A DNA stretch of 57,575 nucleotides from Bacteroidota bacterium (GTDB lineage Bacteria > Bacteroidota > Ignavibacteria > Ignavibacteriales > Melioribacteraceae): positions 1 through 57,575 of the forward strand of contig JAKAKD010000053.1 of assembly GCA_021824635.1 (NCBI GenBank). The letters run 5' to 3'. The position numbers and the translations under genes were made by a program. This document shows positions 22,697-31,431 of the stretch, piece after piece. Under the pieces are notes generated by a model. That model had not been told where the DNA came from. It did not search any database and saw only the letters and a list, made by a program, of their open reading frames with translations. Positions within the stretch are counted from its first letter, which is position 1, and every line of letters starts with the position of its first letter.

Positions 22697-23872
22697 TTAA
22701 ACTAATATTATATTTTTTTGCGGATTGGTCAACCACTCACAACCGGTTTCTGTAATAATTATCATTTCTTCAATCGAAACTACTCCGTGTTCAGGTACAG
22801 TCAGCCGCGGTTCGATTGTAAAGACCATTCCCGTTTCTAAATTTTTAAAAGGTTTCTGTGCATATTTTTCCCATGCCGGTCCAAGCAGCGCTGTTCCATC
22901 ATGCGGAAATCGTCCGACTTGATGACCGAGTCCGAAAGGATATTCATCATATCCATTTGCAGTAATCGTATCGCGTGCGATTTTATCAATCATGTGTCCT
23001 TGTGTGCCGGGTTTAATTCCTTGTTTCGCTTTTTCGATTGCTTCTACATTAACATCAAATCCTTTTTGAACAGATGATGGCGGATTTTTTTCACCGTCTC
23101 GCAGAATGTAAAACGTGCGCTGCATATCTGAACAATAACCGTTTACCTTAACACCAAAATCCATATTTAGGAGATGACCTTTTTCAACCTCACGGTCTGT
23201 TGGTGCGTAATGAGCTCCGGCAGTTTCGGGTCCGGTGAAAACAGAAGGGCAAACTTTTTCATCCCAGGCAAATTTCAATTTTCTCTTTTCAACTTCTTGT
23301 TTCATGAATGAGGCAATTTCTTTTTCGGTCTTGCCCGGCTTAATAAATTTTGCAACCAGATCAAATATCTCTTCGGTATATCTGATTGCTTCTTTTATGT
23401 TTTCAACTTCAGATTTAGATTTTCTCTCTCTCAAAGCCGAAACAATTTTTTCTGCGGAGATCAATCTATTCTCAAAACTTATTTCGGAAAGAACATTTTG
23501 AAGTGTTAGATACATACCGTAAGTAAGTCCGTCGCAAATTTCACTTCCAACAGAATAATTGATCGCAATCTTTTTCGGATTCAACTTTTTCAGAAGAGTT
23601 AGCAGTGGTTCTTTAAATCCTCTTACAAATCCGGTAACGGAATCATAGACGCCAAGTTCTTCAACTGTTAGGCGGTCATATTCTCCAACAATTGCATGGG
23701 CCTCATTTTTTGTGATGATGAATGACGAATGCCAAGTAAGATCGGATTCAACTAAAAAAGCAAGTGTCGGATCGCCGTTAATTGAAGTTTCACGCGCGAA
23801 TGTGAGCCAGCAGTCAATATCAAATTCGTCTAAAAGTTTTTTTGCCTGTTCAACTTTTTCTTTTATTAACAT
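22697..23872 (-). CDS. M24-family Xaa-Pro peptidase (prolidase-like)
   Basis: A 391-residue pita-bread metallopeptidase. The five metal ligands are recognisable: Asp in NMDFGVKVNGYCSD (two Asp), His in GLGHQVGRFPHDG, and Glu in FTIEPRLTV and SIEEMIII. The N-terminal 150 residues are the creatinase/prolidase-type domain. The start at 23872 (MLIKEKVEQ) has GAGGGG upstream; the frame extends ten codons more but without a ribosome site. Such enzymes cut Xaa-Pro bonds in the cytoplasm. The gene is directly followed by proline dehydrogenase, which would take the released proline. Confidence 0.88.
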   Translation of the reverse strand: MLIKEKVEQAKKLLDEFDIDCWLTFARETSINGDPTLAFLVESDLTWHSSFIITKNEAHAIVGEYDRLTVEELGVYDSVTGFVRGFKEPLLTLLKKLNPKKIAINYSVGSEICDGLTYGMYLTLQNVLSEISFENRLISAEKIVSALRERKSKSEVENIKEAIRYTEEIFDLVAKFIKPGKTEKEIASFMKQEVEKRKLKFAWDEKVCPSVFTGPETAGAHYAPTDREVEKGHLLNMDFGVKVNGYCSDMQRTFYILRDGEKNPPSSVQKGFDVNVEAIEKAKQGIKPGTQGHMIDKIARDTITANGYDEYPFGLGHQVGRFPHDGTALLGPAWEKYAQKPFKNLETGMVFTIEPRLTVPEHGVVSIEEMIIITETGCEWLTNPQKNIILV

Positions 23873-23897
23873 TTGCCCCTCGTGTGATTTGGTTAAA

Positions 23898-23973
23898 GTC
23901 ATTCTGAGGGAGTGTGTTAGTCAACGAAACTAAACTTGTTGTACTCGAGATTTTTAGCTCCACTCAGAATCTT
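23898..23973. repeat. Short inverted repeat element between M24 peptidase and DNA methylase genes
   Basis: GTCATTCTGAGGGAGTGTG (from 23898) and CTCCACTCAGAATCTT (to 23973) are inverted copies around a short core with CTCGAG. Repeats opening with GTCATTCTGAG are widespread in bacterial genomes. The rest of this spacer up to 24069 shows nothing I can assign. Confidence 0.6.
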
Positions 23974-24069
23974 TCTATGTGTGAGAGTTTAATTGTTCCT
24001 ATCTAACTTTAATCGTCACAATGAGATCATTCTTCAATTTTTAGAAATGTGAGGAGAATAACATAAAAA

Positions 24070-25632
24070 TCAGATCCCAATTCTTTTCGCTTTTCTTATT
24101 TCAAATTTATTTTTCTTCTCGTTTACGAATAGATTTAACTGTGTTGGTTGTCTGTATATTGGTCTGACCAATTTGTATTTTTCAACGAGCTCATCTGGGA
24201 TTCCGAGTTTTTCTAAGTTTCTCGGTTCAACTTTAATTGCGCCTGAACCATAGCTTTTACCAACAAGGGACAAGTTTTTTAATGTATCTGGATGGTTTAA
24301 AACTATCCAAAGATTGTGCGTAAATATTTCATCATTATGAATTGGGTATACGCAAAGGAAACCTGTTAAAGGTAAAACTTCAGCTTTATTTAAAATAAAC
24401 CGAGAATTTCTACGACCCAAATATGTGAAAAGAATTTTCGGGATTTCTCTTTTTTCCATTTTAAACCAAGGTCTTCTTTGTTGAATAAGAGCTCTATCGG
24501 GTAAACCCATCTTTTCGCCAAGTCGTAAGTACTGAACTACCGGAATAGGCAAATTTTCTCTCTGATTCTCAATGGATAGTAGGCGAGTAGGGCGTTTCTT
24601 TGAATCAAGATTTTTTATATCATTTATGTTAAGAATATCCCCAGAGATATCTTTTGTTCTTCCAATAGCAGTTTTAAAATATATTTCAGGAATATTTAAT
24701 TCTTTTACTTGGTCTCCAGTCAGAAAAAAGAATTCATTGGATCCCGTTGCTATTCCGCGCATGACTTTTGCAAAATCGGAAAGATGATATTTAAACCCAT
24801 TGCCGTTTTGTTGAGGCCTAGAAAAACCAGTATCTAATGCTTCATGAATATTTCTATTAGTAACTGAGATAGTTTCAAAATTTTTTTCTTTAAAATTATT
24901 TTTTACCAACTGTGTTAGATCGGCAGAAAATGGTTTATTTACTTTTACCCATATAAGATTTTCCAGCGGTTTAGTCTTTTTGATTAGGAAAATTAGAGGA
25001 TTAGTATCAACAGCTGGAAAGGGTGTTGCTATTCTTTCGAATGTAATCACACATTCGATTGCATATTCTTTTGAAATCCAATTCCATAATTTTTTTGCGA
25101 AGGTTCCCTCGCAAGTATCGGCAGGCATAATAAATGCAAGTTTCCCATTTTCCTCTAGATGATTAAGAGCTTGTAGTAAAAAGAAAATGTGATAACCTGC
25201 TCTTCCGTCTAGTGTAAATCCGGTAATGTTTGCCGTGAGTTTTTTTAAAAATAGTTTAGTCTTACTATCAATGCGGTGATGACGTATATAAGGAGGATTG
25301 GCAATGATTGATTTAAAAAGTTTTTTAGGGGGATTTTTAATGAAATCTCTTTTTTCAACAATGCAATTTCTATCTCTGAAAATAGCATCACTCAAAACAT
25401 CTTCGTCAATATCAGTTCCGTAGAATGGAATACCTTTTTTTGTAACTCTTCTTAATGCCTCTAAAAATGCCCCCTTTCCAACCGCAGGATCAAATATTAA
25501 TTTTGCCCCGTTAAGGACATAACTAATCATTGCGTCTGCAACCCAAGGCGGAGTCCAGAATTGACCTTTCTCTCTCAGTTTTTCTCTTTCATCCCAGTTG
25601 GTTGGAATGAGTTGAACAGTTTTATTCGTCAT
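24070..25632 (-). CDS. N6-adenine DNA methyltransferase of a type II restriction-modification system
   Basis: A 520-residue class I SAM-dependent methyltransferase. The SAM motif is IFDPAVGKGAF (47-56) and the catalytic motif is ANPPY (111-115), giving N6-adenine methylation with the gamma order of motifs. Residues beyond about 270 form a target-recognition region. Its ATG overlaps the stop of the upstream endonuclease gene by four bases (ATGA), a typical coupled restriction-modification pair. The recognition sequence cannot be read, but if the partner is AccI-like, it may be related to GTMKAC. The pair interrupts the proline genes and may have been acquired. Confidence 0.88.
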   Translation of the reverse strand: MTNKTVQLIPTNWDEREKLREKGQFWTPPWVADAMISYVLNGAKLIFDPAVGKGAFLEALRRVTKKGIPFYGTDIDEDVLSDAIFRDRNCIVEKRDFIKNPPKKLFKSIIANPPYIRHHRIDSKTKLFLKKLTANITGFTLDGRAGYHIFFLLQALNHLEENGKLAFIMPADTCEGTFAKKLWNWISKEYAIECVITFERIATPFPAVDTNPLIFLIKKTKPLENLIWVKVNKPFSADLTQLVKNNFKEKNFETISVTNRNIHEALDTGFSRPQQNGNGFKYHLSDFAKVMRGIATGSNEFFFLTGDQVKELNIPEIYFKTAIGRTKDISGDILNINDIKNLDSKKRPTRLLSIENQRENLPIPVVQYLRLGEKMGLPDRALIQQRRPWFKMEKREIPKILFTYLGRRNSRFILNKAEVLPLTGFLCVYPIHNDEIFTHNLWIVLNHPDTLKNLSLVGKSYGSGAIKVEPRNLEKLGIPDELVEKYKLVRPIYRQPTQLNLFVNEKKNKFEIRKAKRIGI

Positions 25633-26567
25633 CGTAATCTTTCTAATTCTTCTAAAGCTTCGTTCATAATTTTCAAACGACCGCCTTCAAATTTAACATA
25701 TGGAAGTATATGACCATTTTTATCTTTTATGTAAGCTGGTATTAACTTTGGTTCTTCAGTAGAAATTCCCAATGGGTAGGCATAGTGATAATAGATCTTA
25801 TAAATGATTTTTTTTGTGGTTGCACCACCGGGTGCCTGAAAAACTTGCTCAGTTGGAAGTATCAATTTTCTAGAAATTAAGTTTTTCAATTTATTATAAG
25901 AGATTCCAAAAGCTAAATCATAGAAACCATGCCATATATGAATAATTTTTTTGTTGCTTGTTTGCCATTTAGTTAACGGTTTTAAATCCTCTAATTTCAC
26001 AATAATTGTTGGAACAACTGCAGATTTTTTTAGTCCTAATTTTCCGTTTAATCTTTTTTGTGGAGTGAGTTCGTTTCCATAAGATGGCATATCTTTAGCA
26101 ACCCAAAGTGAGTTTTCACATTCAACGCCGATTAACGATTTTTCTATAAGTTGCTGTAGATCCCTTTCTTTAATAAATGGTAACTCCTGTTCACCGCCAA
26201 TACTTTTAAGGAACTTCTCAACAAAAGCTTTGTCTTCTATTCTATAGATTAATAAGTCTGGTCGTTTTATCTCTCCCAAACCTGCTTTTTCTAATCGTTC
26301 AAAGTATAATTCAAACTCTCGAACGTCATCTGAGGGTGCGGCGCTACTTGGTCCATATTGAATTGCAAAATATTTTTTTGTTGAGTTTATGGTTTCAATT
26401 AAACGGTGTTCGCTCCAAACGCCTTGAGACCAACGCATCAAGAAGTCGCTCCCACGTAGCCTTCGGGGATTTAATAAAAAATCAGCCCACTCAATTTTGC
26501 CCAAACTTTGAAGTAGAATTGAAATTTCTTCTTTACTTACACTTAATACTTTTTCAAAAGGATGCAT
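25629..26567 (-). CDS. Putative AccI-family type II restriction endonuclease
   Basis: A 312-residue protein next to a methyltransferase gene. It has FLMRWSQGVWSEHRLIETIN and YGPSSAAP near the N-terminus, patterns I recognise from AccI-type enzymes. A PD-(D/E)XK-like core can be drawn: P103-D104 in KRPDLLIY and E149-C-E151 in GVECENSLWVAKDM, where the usual last Lys is replaced by Asn/Ser, as in some related nucleases. The gene is 53 bases after the M24 peptidase gene, and its end overlaps the methyltransferase start. Assignment to AccI is from memory of the family pattern; nuclease function is likely from context. Confidence 0.7.
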   Translation of the reverse strand: MHPFEKVLSVSKEEISILLQSLGKIEWADFLLNPRRLRGSDFLMRWSQGVWSEHRLIETINSTKKYFAIQYGPSSAAPSDDVREFELYFERLEKAGLGEIKRPDLLIYRIEDKAFVEKFLKSIGGEQELPFIKERDLQQLIEKSLIGVECENSLWVAKDMPSYGNELTPQKRLNGKLGLKKSAVVPTIIVKLEDLKPLTKWQTSNKKIIHIWHGFYDLAFGISYNKLKNLISRKLILPTEQVFQAPGGATTKKIIYKIYYHYAYPLGISTEEPKLIPAYIKDKNGHILPYVKFEGGRLKIMNEALEELERLR

Positions 26568-26619
26568 CTCCTCTCCAATTTATTTACGGCTATTTTACCA
26601 TAGTTAGCTAATTTCATAA

Positions 26620-28014
26620 TCAAATTTTATCCGATGCGATTTCTTCAACATCTTCAACGGCTTTTGGAATCGGTCTGCCTAGAACGCGGCTTCCGTTTTT
26701 GGTAACCAGCATATCATCTTCAATTCTGATACCGCCGAAATCGCGGTAAGCATTGACTTTATTATAGTTGATAAACTCGGTAAACTTTTTCTCGCTTTCC
26801 CATTTATCAATCAATTGAGGAATGAAATAAATTCCCGGTTCAACAGTCATTACAACACCCTGAACGAGTGGTCTTGCATAACGCAAATATTTCAAACCAA
26901 ATTGAGTGCTGCGTTTCAATTTATCATCATAACCAAAATTATTTTCTCCGTAGTTTTCCATATCATGAACATCAAGACCTAACAGATGGCCGAGACCATG
27001 CGGCATGAACAAAGCATGCGCTCCGGCTTCAACTGCGTTTTTCATGTTGCCTTTCATCAATCCAACCGCTTTTAATCCTTCGGCAATTACTTCAACGGAT
27101 TTAAGATGAACCGTTTTGAATGGAATTTTTGGTTTGATTTCTGAAATTGCGGTTAATTGTGAAATTAATACAATCTCATAAATATCTCTTTGACGCGGGG
27201 AAAATTTTCCGCTTACCGGAAATGTTCTTGTGATATCGCTTGCGTAATGCAATTCTGTTTCCGCGCCGGAATCATTAACTACAAGATCGCCGTCTTTTAA
27301 TTTATTGTTGTATGAATGATTGTGAAGAGTCTCGCCGTGCCGTGAAAATATAACTGGAAACGAAAGCCCGCTTCCAAGTGACATAGAAAGTCCGGAGATG
27401 AAGCCCATTACATCGCGTTCGAGCATTCCCGGTTTTGCAAAACGCATTGCCGCAGTCTGCATCTCATAGGAAATTTCAATCGCCTTTTCTATTTCCGTAA
27501 TTTCCTCATTGGATTTTACCATTCTCTGGTTTGCGATTGCTTTGATTAATTCCATTGATGCGTAATCATTAGTATGCTTGGGAGCGATTCCGAGGAGTTT
27601 CTGAATCTTCAAAATATTGTCGTATCTGTATTGAGGAACAAAATGAATTTTTCTTCCATGCCTAATTGCATTTAGACATACATTCTCAAGTACGTTCAAT
27701 GATGCTGTTTGTTTAATTCCACATTTTGACGCGCTCTGTTTAATAGTCGGCTGAGGTCCCATCCAGACGATATCGTCCAGAGAAAAATCATTGCCGAAAA
27801 TAATTTCTTTATTCTCGTCAACATCAATCACCGCGGCAAGTTCCGCCTGATCTAATCCAAAGTAATAAAGAAATGTACTGTCCTGACGGAATGAGTAAGT
27901 GTTGTCTGTGTAATTCATTGGCGCTTCATTATTGCCGAGAAATAAAATTAAACCACCGCCGACTTTCTTTTTTAATTCCGCTCTGCGTTGAATGTAAGTT
28001 TTCGAGTTGAACAT
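26620..28014 (-). CDS. pepP: Xaa-Pro aminopeptidase (M24B, PepP type)
   Basis: A 464-residue aminopeptidase P. The N-terminal half has GGGLILFLGNNEAPMNYTDN and YFGLDQAELAAVI, the usual aminopeptidase P domain. Metal ligands are the Asp pair in VVNDSGAETELHYASDITRTFPVSG, His in HGLGHLLGLDVHD, and Glu in TVEPGIYF and GIRIEDDML. It releases the N-terminal residue from peptides whose second residue is proline. This is the second M24 enzyme in the block; with the prolidase-like protein it would cover Xaa-Pro-peptides and dipeptides. A hydroxyproline-dehydratase gene lies just upstream on the same strand. Confidence 0.92.
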   Translation of the reverse strand: MFNSKTYIQRRAELKKKVGGGLILFLGNNEAPMNYTDNTYSFRQDSTFLYYFGLDQAELAAVIDVDENKEIIFGNDFSLDDIVWMGPQPTIKQSASKCGIKQTASLNVLENVCLNAIRHGRKIHFVPQYRYDNILKIQKLLGIAPKHTNDYASMELIKAIANQRMVKSNEEITEIEKAIEISYEMQTAAMRFAKPGMLERDVMGFISGLSMSLGSGLSFPVIFSRHGETLHNHSYNNKLKDGDLVVNDSGAETELHYASDITRTFPVSGKFSPRQRDIYEIVLISQLTAISEIKPKIPFKTVHLKSVEVIAEGLKAVGLMKGNMKNAVEAGAHALFMPHGLGHLLGLDVHDMENYGENNFGYDDKLKRSTQFGLKYLRYARPLVQGVVMTVEPGIYFIPQLIDKWESEKKFTEFINYNKVNAYRDFGGIRIEDDMLVTKNGSRVLGRPIPKAVEDVEEIASDKI

Positions 28015-28043
28015 AATTCGTCCTTTTCTATTTGTTAAAAATT

Positions 28044-28132
28044 TTCTGTGTTAATCCGTGTTATCGGTGTCATCCGTGTGCTATAATCGTTAATAGAACG
28101 CTGATAACACGGATGACGCAGATTTTCACCGA
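28044..28132. repeat. Palindromic repeat directly behind hypD
   Basis: Left half: TTTCTGTGTTAATCCGTGTT and ATCGGTGTCATCCGTGTGCTAT; right half: ATAGAACGCTGATAACACGG and ATGACGCAGATTTTCACC. The halves are inverted and share a GTTATC-TGTCATCCGTGT core. The element ends at the base before the hypD stop codon. Related but degenerate copies lie at 10161-10252 and 39663-39762. Confidence 0.75.
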
Positions 28133-30496
28133 TTAATATCCAGTGTGTTCTGTTCTGCGAATAATTTCATTTTGTAAATCCTCGCCGAGATCTACAAAAT
28201 AATCGCTGTAACCCGCGACGCGTACAATTAAATCGCGGTATTTTTCCGGATGCTTCTGAGCTTGTTTCAATACTTCTGCATTTACAACATTGAACTGCAG
28301 ATGGTGCCCGTCTAATCTAAAGTATGTTCGAATTAGCTGCAAAACTTTTTCTCTGCCTTCATCGGTTTCTAAAAAAGTGGGAGTGAATTTCTGATTCAGC
28401 AAAGTGCCGCCCGTACGCAGATGATCAATCTTAGATGCCGATTTAATTACGGAAGTCGGACCGTGAACATCCGCACCTTGAACCGGAGAAATTCCTTCGC
28501 TTACCGGTTCTTTTGCAAATCGTCCGTCCGGAGTAGCGCCAAGCACACTTCCAAAATAAACATGGCAAGTCGTTGGAAGAAGATCAATTCTGAAATGACC
28601 GCCCTTAGTATTTGGTCTGCCGTCAACAGCTTTGAAATAACTTTCGAATACTCTGCGGGTCAAATCATCTGCGTAATCGTCGTCGTTTCCGTATTTCGGA
28701 GTTTCGAATAAAAATTTATCACGTGCGTCTTTTCTGTTCTCAAAATTAGTTTTGAGAAGTTCAATCAACTCTTTCATAGAAAAATTCTTTTTATCAAAAA
28801 CATTGTACTTTATTGATGAAAGGGAATCGGTTATTGTTCCGAGTCCGACACCCTGAATGTATGATGAATTGTAACGCGCGCCGCCTGCATTATAATCTTT
28901 TCCTTTCTTGATGCAATCGTCAACAAGAATTGATAAAAATGGTGACGGCATATATTCAGCATAAATTCTTTCGATGATGACGTTACCTTTTATTTTGATA
29001 TCAATAAAATGATTCATCTGTTTTTCGAATGCATCGTAAAGTTCATCAAACGATTTGAAACTGTTCGGATCGCCTGTTTTAATTCCGATATTTTTATTTG
29101 TGAACGGATCGAATCCGTTGTTAAGAGTGATTTCTAAAATTTTAGGAATGTTGAAATATCCTGTAAGTATGTAGGCTTCTTTGCCGAATGCGCCTGCTTC
29201 AACACATCCGCTTGCGCCGCCGCATCGTGCATCAATAATTGATTTTCCCTGCCGTGTTAATTCCTGAATGATCGCGTCTGTATTAAAAATAGAGGGTTGT
29301 CCGTAACCTGTCATAATAATTTTGAGGGCGCGCTTTAATAACCGGTCCGGATTTTTTTTGCTAACCTGCACCATTGAACTCGGCTGAAGCAGACGCATCT
29401 CTTCTATCACATCAAGAATCATGTAAGTCATATCGTTCGTTGCGTCTTCACCTTTTGTAGTTACGCCGCCGACGTTTATCAAACAAAAATCTGTATATGT
29501 ATTACTCTCCTGTGCGGTTACGCCAACTTTTGGCGGCGCCGGCTGATTATTAAATTTCACCCAGAATGATTGAAGCAGTTCAACAGCAAATTCTTCTGTG
29601 AGCAATCCGCTTTCAACATCGCGTTTAAAAAATGGATAAAGATGCTGATCGAGTCTGCCGGGATTGTATGAATCCCATGTATTGAGTTCCGTTGTTACGC
29701 CAAGATGAACGAACCAATAATATTGTAACGCTTCCCAGAAAGTTCGAGGTGCATTTGCCGGAACACGTTCACAAATTCCCGCCATTGTTTCCAATTCATT
29801 TTTGCGCTGCGGATCCTTTTCCAATTTAGCTAGTTCACTAAGCCGTTTTGAATAACGCTTGGCAAATGCAATCAAAGCATCAGCCGCAATTTCCATTGCG
29901 TGGAGTTCCTCTCTCTTTGCAAACGCTTCCGGATCGTTATAAAAATCTAAATTGTTTATTGCCTCTTCAATTTCATTTTTGAAGTCGAGCATACCTTTTC
30001 TAAAAATTTTATCATCTCCAACAGTATGTCCCGGAGCCCGCTGTTCCATGAACTCGGTGAAAATTCCGGCATTGTAAGAATCGCGCCATGCTTCATCAAC
30101 TTCTTCCAGAATTTTTTCCCGGATACTTTTTCCTTTCCAGAAAGGAGCGACTTCATTCAAAACTACATTTCGGGTTTCATTGCTGCTTTTGAACCAAACC
30201 TTTGAACGGTTGTGAAGAATATCCAAATCTTGTTCTGAGTGAACGCATAGTTCGGGATAAGTCGGCGTTGCTTTTGGTTCCGGACCTTTCTCTCCGACGA
30301 AAAGTTCACCGGCGTTTATACAAAGTTCCTTGTGCTCTAAAATATATTTTAGCGACAATGCCCGCGCCACCGGAATTGAATGTCTTTGTGCTTCGCCGCT
30401 TTTGTAAAATTCAGTTAAGAGTTGAGCACGCTCGTGAGAAAGTGTTGGTATTGCGTCGAGCGATTGCTGTCTTAGTTTTTTTATACGTTCGTTCAT
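28133..30496 (-). CDS. hypD: trans-4-Hydroxy-L-proline dehydratase, glycyl radical enzyme HypD
   Basis: A 787-residue glycyl radical enzyme. The thiyl Cys C431 with E433 (GCVE) and the radical Gly G762 (RVAGYSDYF) are present. Against the residues I recall for Clostridioides difficile HypD (F152, H160, D278, S334, F340, C434, E436, Y450, T645, G765), every one is matched at a constant offset of three: F149, H157, D275, S331, F337, C431, E433, Y447, T642, G762. This makes HypD far more likely than glycerol or choline enzymes. It dehydrates trans-4-hydroxyproline to P5C anaerobically. Start 30496 has GGAGG, one base after the activase stop. Downstream partners (proline dehydrogenase, P5CDH, peptidases) fit. 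Confidence 0.94.
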   Translation of the reverse strand: MNERIKKLRQQSLDAIPTLSHERAQLLTEFYKSGEAQRHSIPVARALSLKYILEHKELCINAGELFVGEKGPEPKATPTYPELCVHSEQDLDILHNRSKVWFKSSNETRNVVLNEVAPFWKGKSIREKILEEVDEAWRDSYNAGIFTEFMEQRAPGHTVGDDKIFRKGMLDFKNEIEEAINNLDFYNDPEAFAKREELHAMEIAADALIAFAKRYSKRLSELAKLEKDPQRKNELETMAGICERVPANAPRTFWEALQYYWFVHLGVTTELNTWDSYNPGRLDQHLYPFFKRDVESGLLTEEFAVELLQSFWVKFNNQPAPPKVGVTAQESNTYTDFCLINVGGVTTKGEDATNDMTYMILDVIEEMRLLQPSSMVQVSKKNPDRLLKRALKIIMTGYGQPSIFNTDAIIQELTRQGKSIIDARCGGASGCVEAGAFGKEAYILTGYFNIPKILEITLNNGFDPFTNKNIGIKTGDPNSFKSFDELYDAFEKQMNHFIDIKIKGNVIIERIYAEYMPSPFLSILVDDCIKKGKDYNAGGARYNSSYIQGVGLGTITDSLSSIKYNVFDKKNFSMKELIELLKTNFENRKDARDKFLFETPKYGNDDDYADDLTRRVFESYFKAVDGRPNTKGGHFRIDLLPTTCHVYFGSVLGATPDGRFAKEPVSEGISPVQGADVHGPTSVIKSASKIDHLRTGGTLLNQKFTPTFLETDEGREKVLQLIRTYFRLDGHHLQFNVVNAEVLKQAQKHPEKYRDLIVRVAGYSDYFVDLGEDLQNEIIRRTEHTGY

Positions 30497-30497
30497 T

Positions 30498-31304
30498 TTA
30501 TCCTCCGATCTTAATCGGAATGCCAAGTTGTGAGAATCTATTTTTTAATTCGTTCATATATTCTTTTGTGGGCGGGATTATATCAATAACTTTATTTAGA
30601 ATTTTCATCCGCTCGTATTTTGATTTTGCCGTTGTATGAAACGGAAGCAGATCTATCTCGCGTATATTTTTCAATGTTGAAATGAAAGAGATTGTCTGCG
30701 TTATATTTTCTTCTGTAGCAGTTAAAGTTGGAATAACCGGGAACCGCAAAATAATTTTATTGCCGTGCGAAGAGAGCTCTTTCAGGTTTTCATGTATTAG
30801 TTTATTTGAAACACCGCAATAGTCATAATGAAATTTATCGTCTATCAGTTTTAAATCGTAAAGGAATATGTCGGTCAAATCATAAATTTTTTCGAAGTCT
30901 GTGGGTGGCGCGTATCCGGTTGTATCAATTGCAGTATTTATATCTTTCTTTTTGCATTCAGTAAGAAGCTGATGAAGAAAATCAATTTGCAGCATCGGTT
31001 CGCCGCCGGAAAATGTAGCTCCGCCTTTGGATTCTTCGTAAAACGGCAAATCTTTTTCTACCTCGCGTATTACATCATTAACAGAAACTTGAGAGCCGAT
31101 CATATTACGTTGTGAAGACTCATAAGAAAGATTCCAACGGAAAGAGCAGTTATCAATTTTCTCCGGCTCACTGCTTCTGCTTTCGGGATTATGGCACCAC
31201 CAGCAAGACAAAGGACAGCCTTTCAAGAAAACAGTTGTGCGGATACCCGGACCATCATTAACCGAATATTTTTTTATATCGAAGATGTAACCTGAATCTC
31301 GCAT
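30498..31304 (-). CDS. hypE: Glycyl radical enzyme activase HypE, compact form
   Basis: The radical SAM enzyme that makes the glycyl radical on HypD. It has the SAM cluster Cys C30, C34 and C37 (KGCPLSCWWCHNP), GGEP (100-103) and YDLKLID further on, and ends GIPIKIGG. The start at 31304 (MRDSGYIFDIKKYS) gives 268 residues. Most non-pyruvate-formate-lyase activases carry a ferredoxin-like insert with two additional clusters after the first motif; here the corresponding stretch (about residues 41-75) keeps a single Cys (C53), so that insert is missing or degenerate, as in PFL activase. The stop is one base before hypD, so the two are a tight operon transcribed activase first. The longer frame upstream to 31532 overlaps the EamA gene and is not used. 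Confidence 0.9.
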   Translation of the reverse strand: MRDSGYIFDIKKYSVNDGPGIRTTVFLKGCPLSCWWCHNPESRSSEPEKIDNCSFRWNLSYESSQRNMIGSQVSVNDVIREVEKDLPFYEESKGGATFSGGEPMLQIDFLHQLLTECKKKDINTAIDTTGYAPPTDFEKIYDLTDIFLYDLKLIDDKFHYDYCGVSNKLIHENLKELSSHGNKIILRFPVIPTLTATEENITQTISFISTLKNIREIDLLPFHTTAKSKYERMKILNKVIDIIPPTKEYMNELKNRFSQLGIPIKIGG

Positions 31305-31431
31305 TCTTTCTTTTCTGCTCAAATGACATTTTATGTCTACTTGAAAATAGATTTTATTAGTCCGCGATTCAATTTTTATTCGCGGAATATTCATCAAAAG
31401 TGCTACTTTCGTAAAGCAAAAATAACATACA

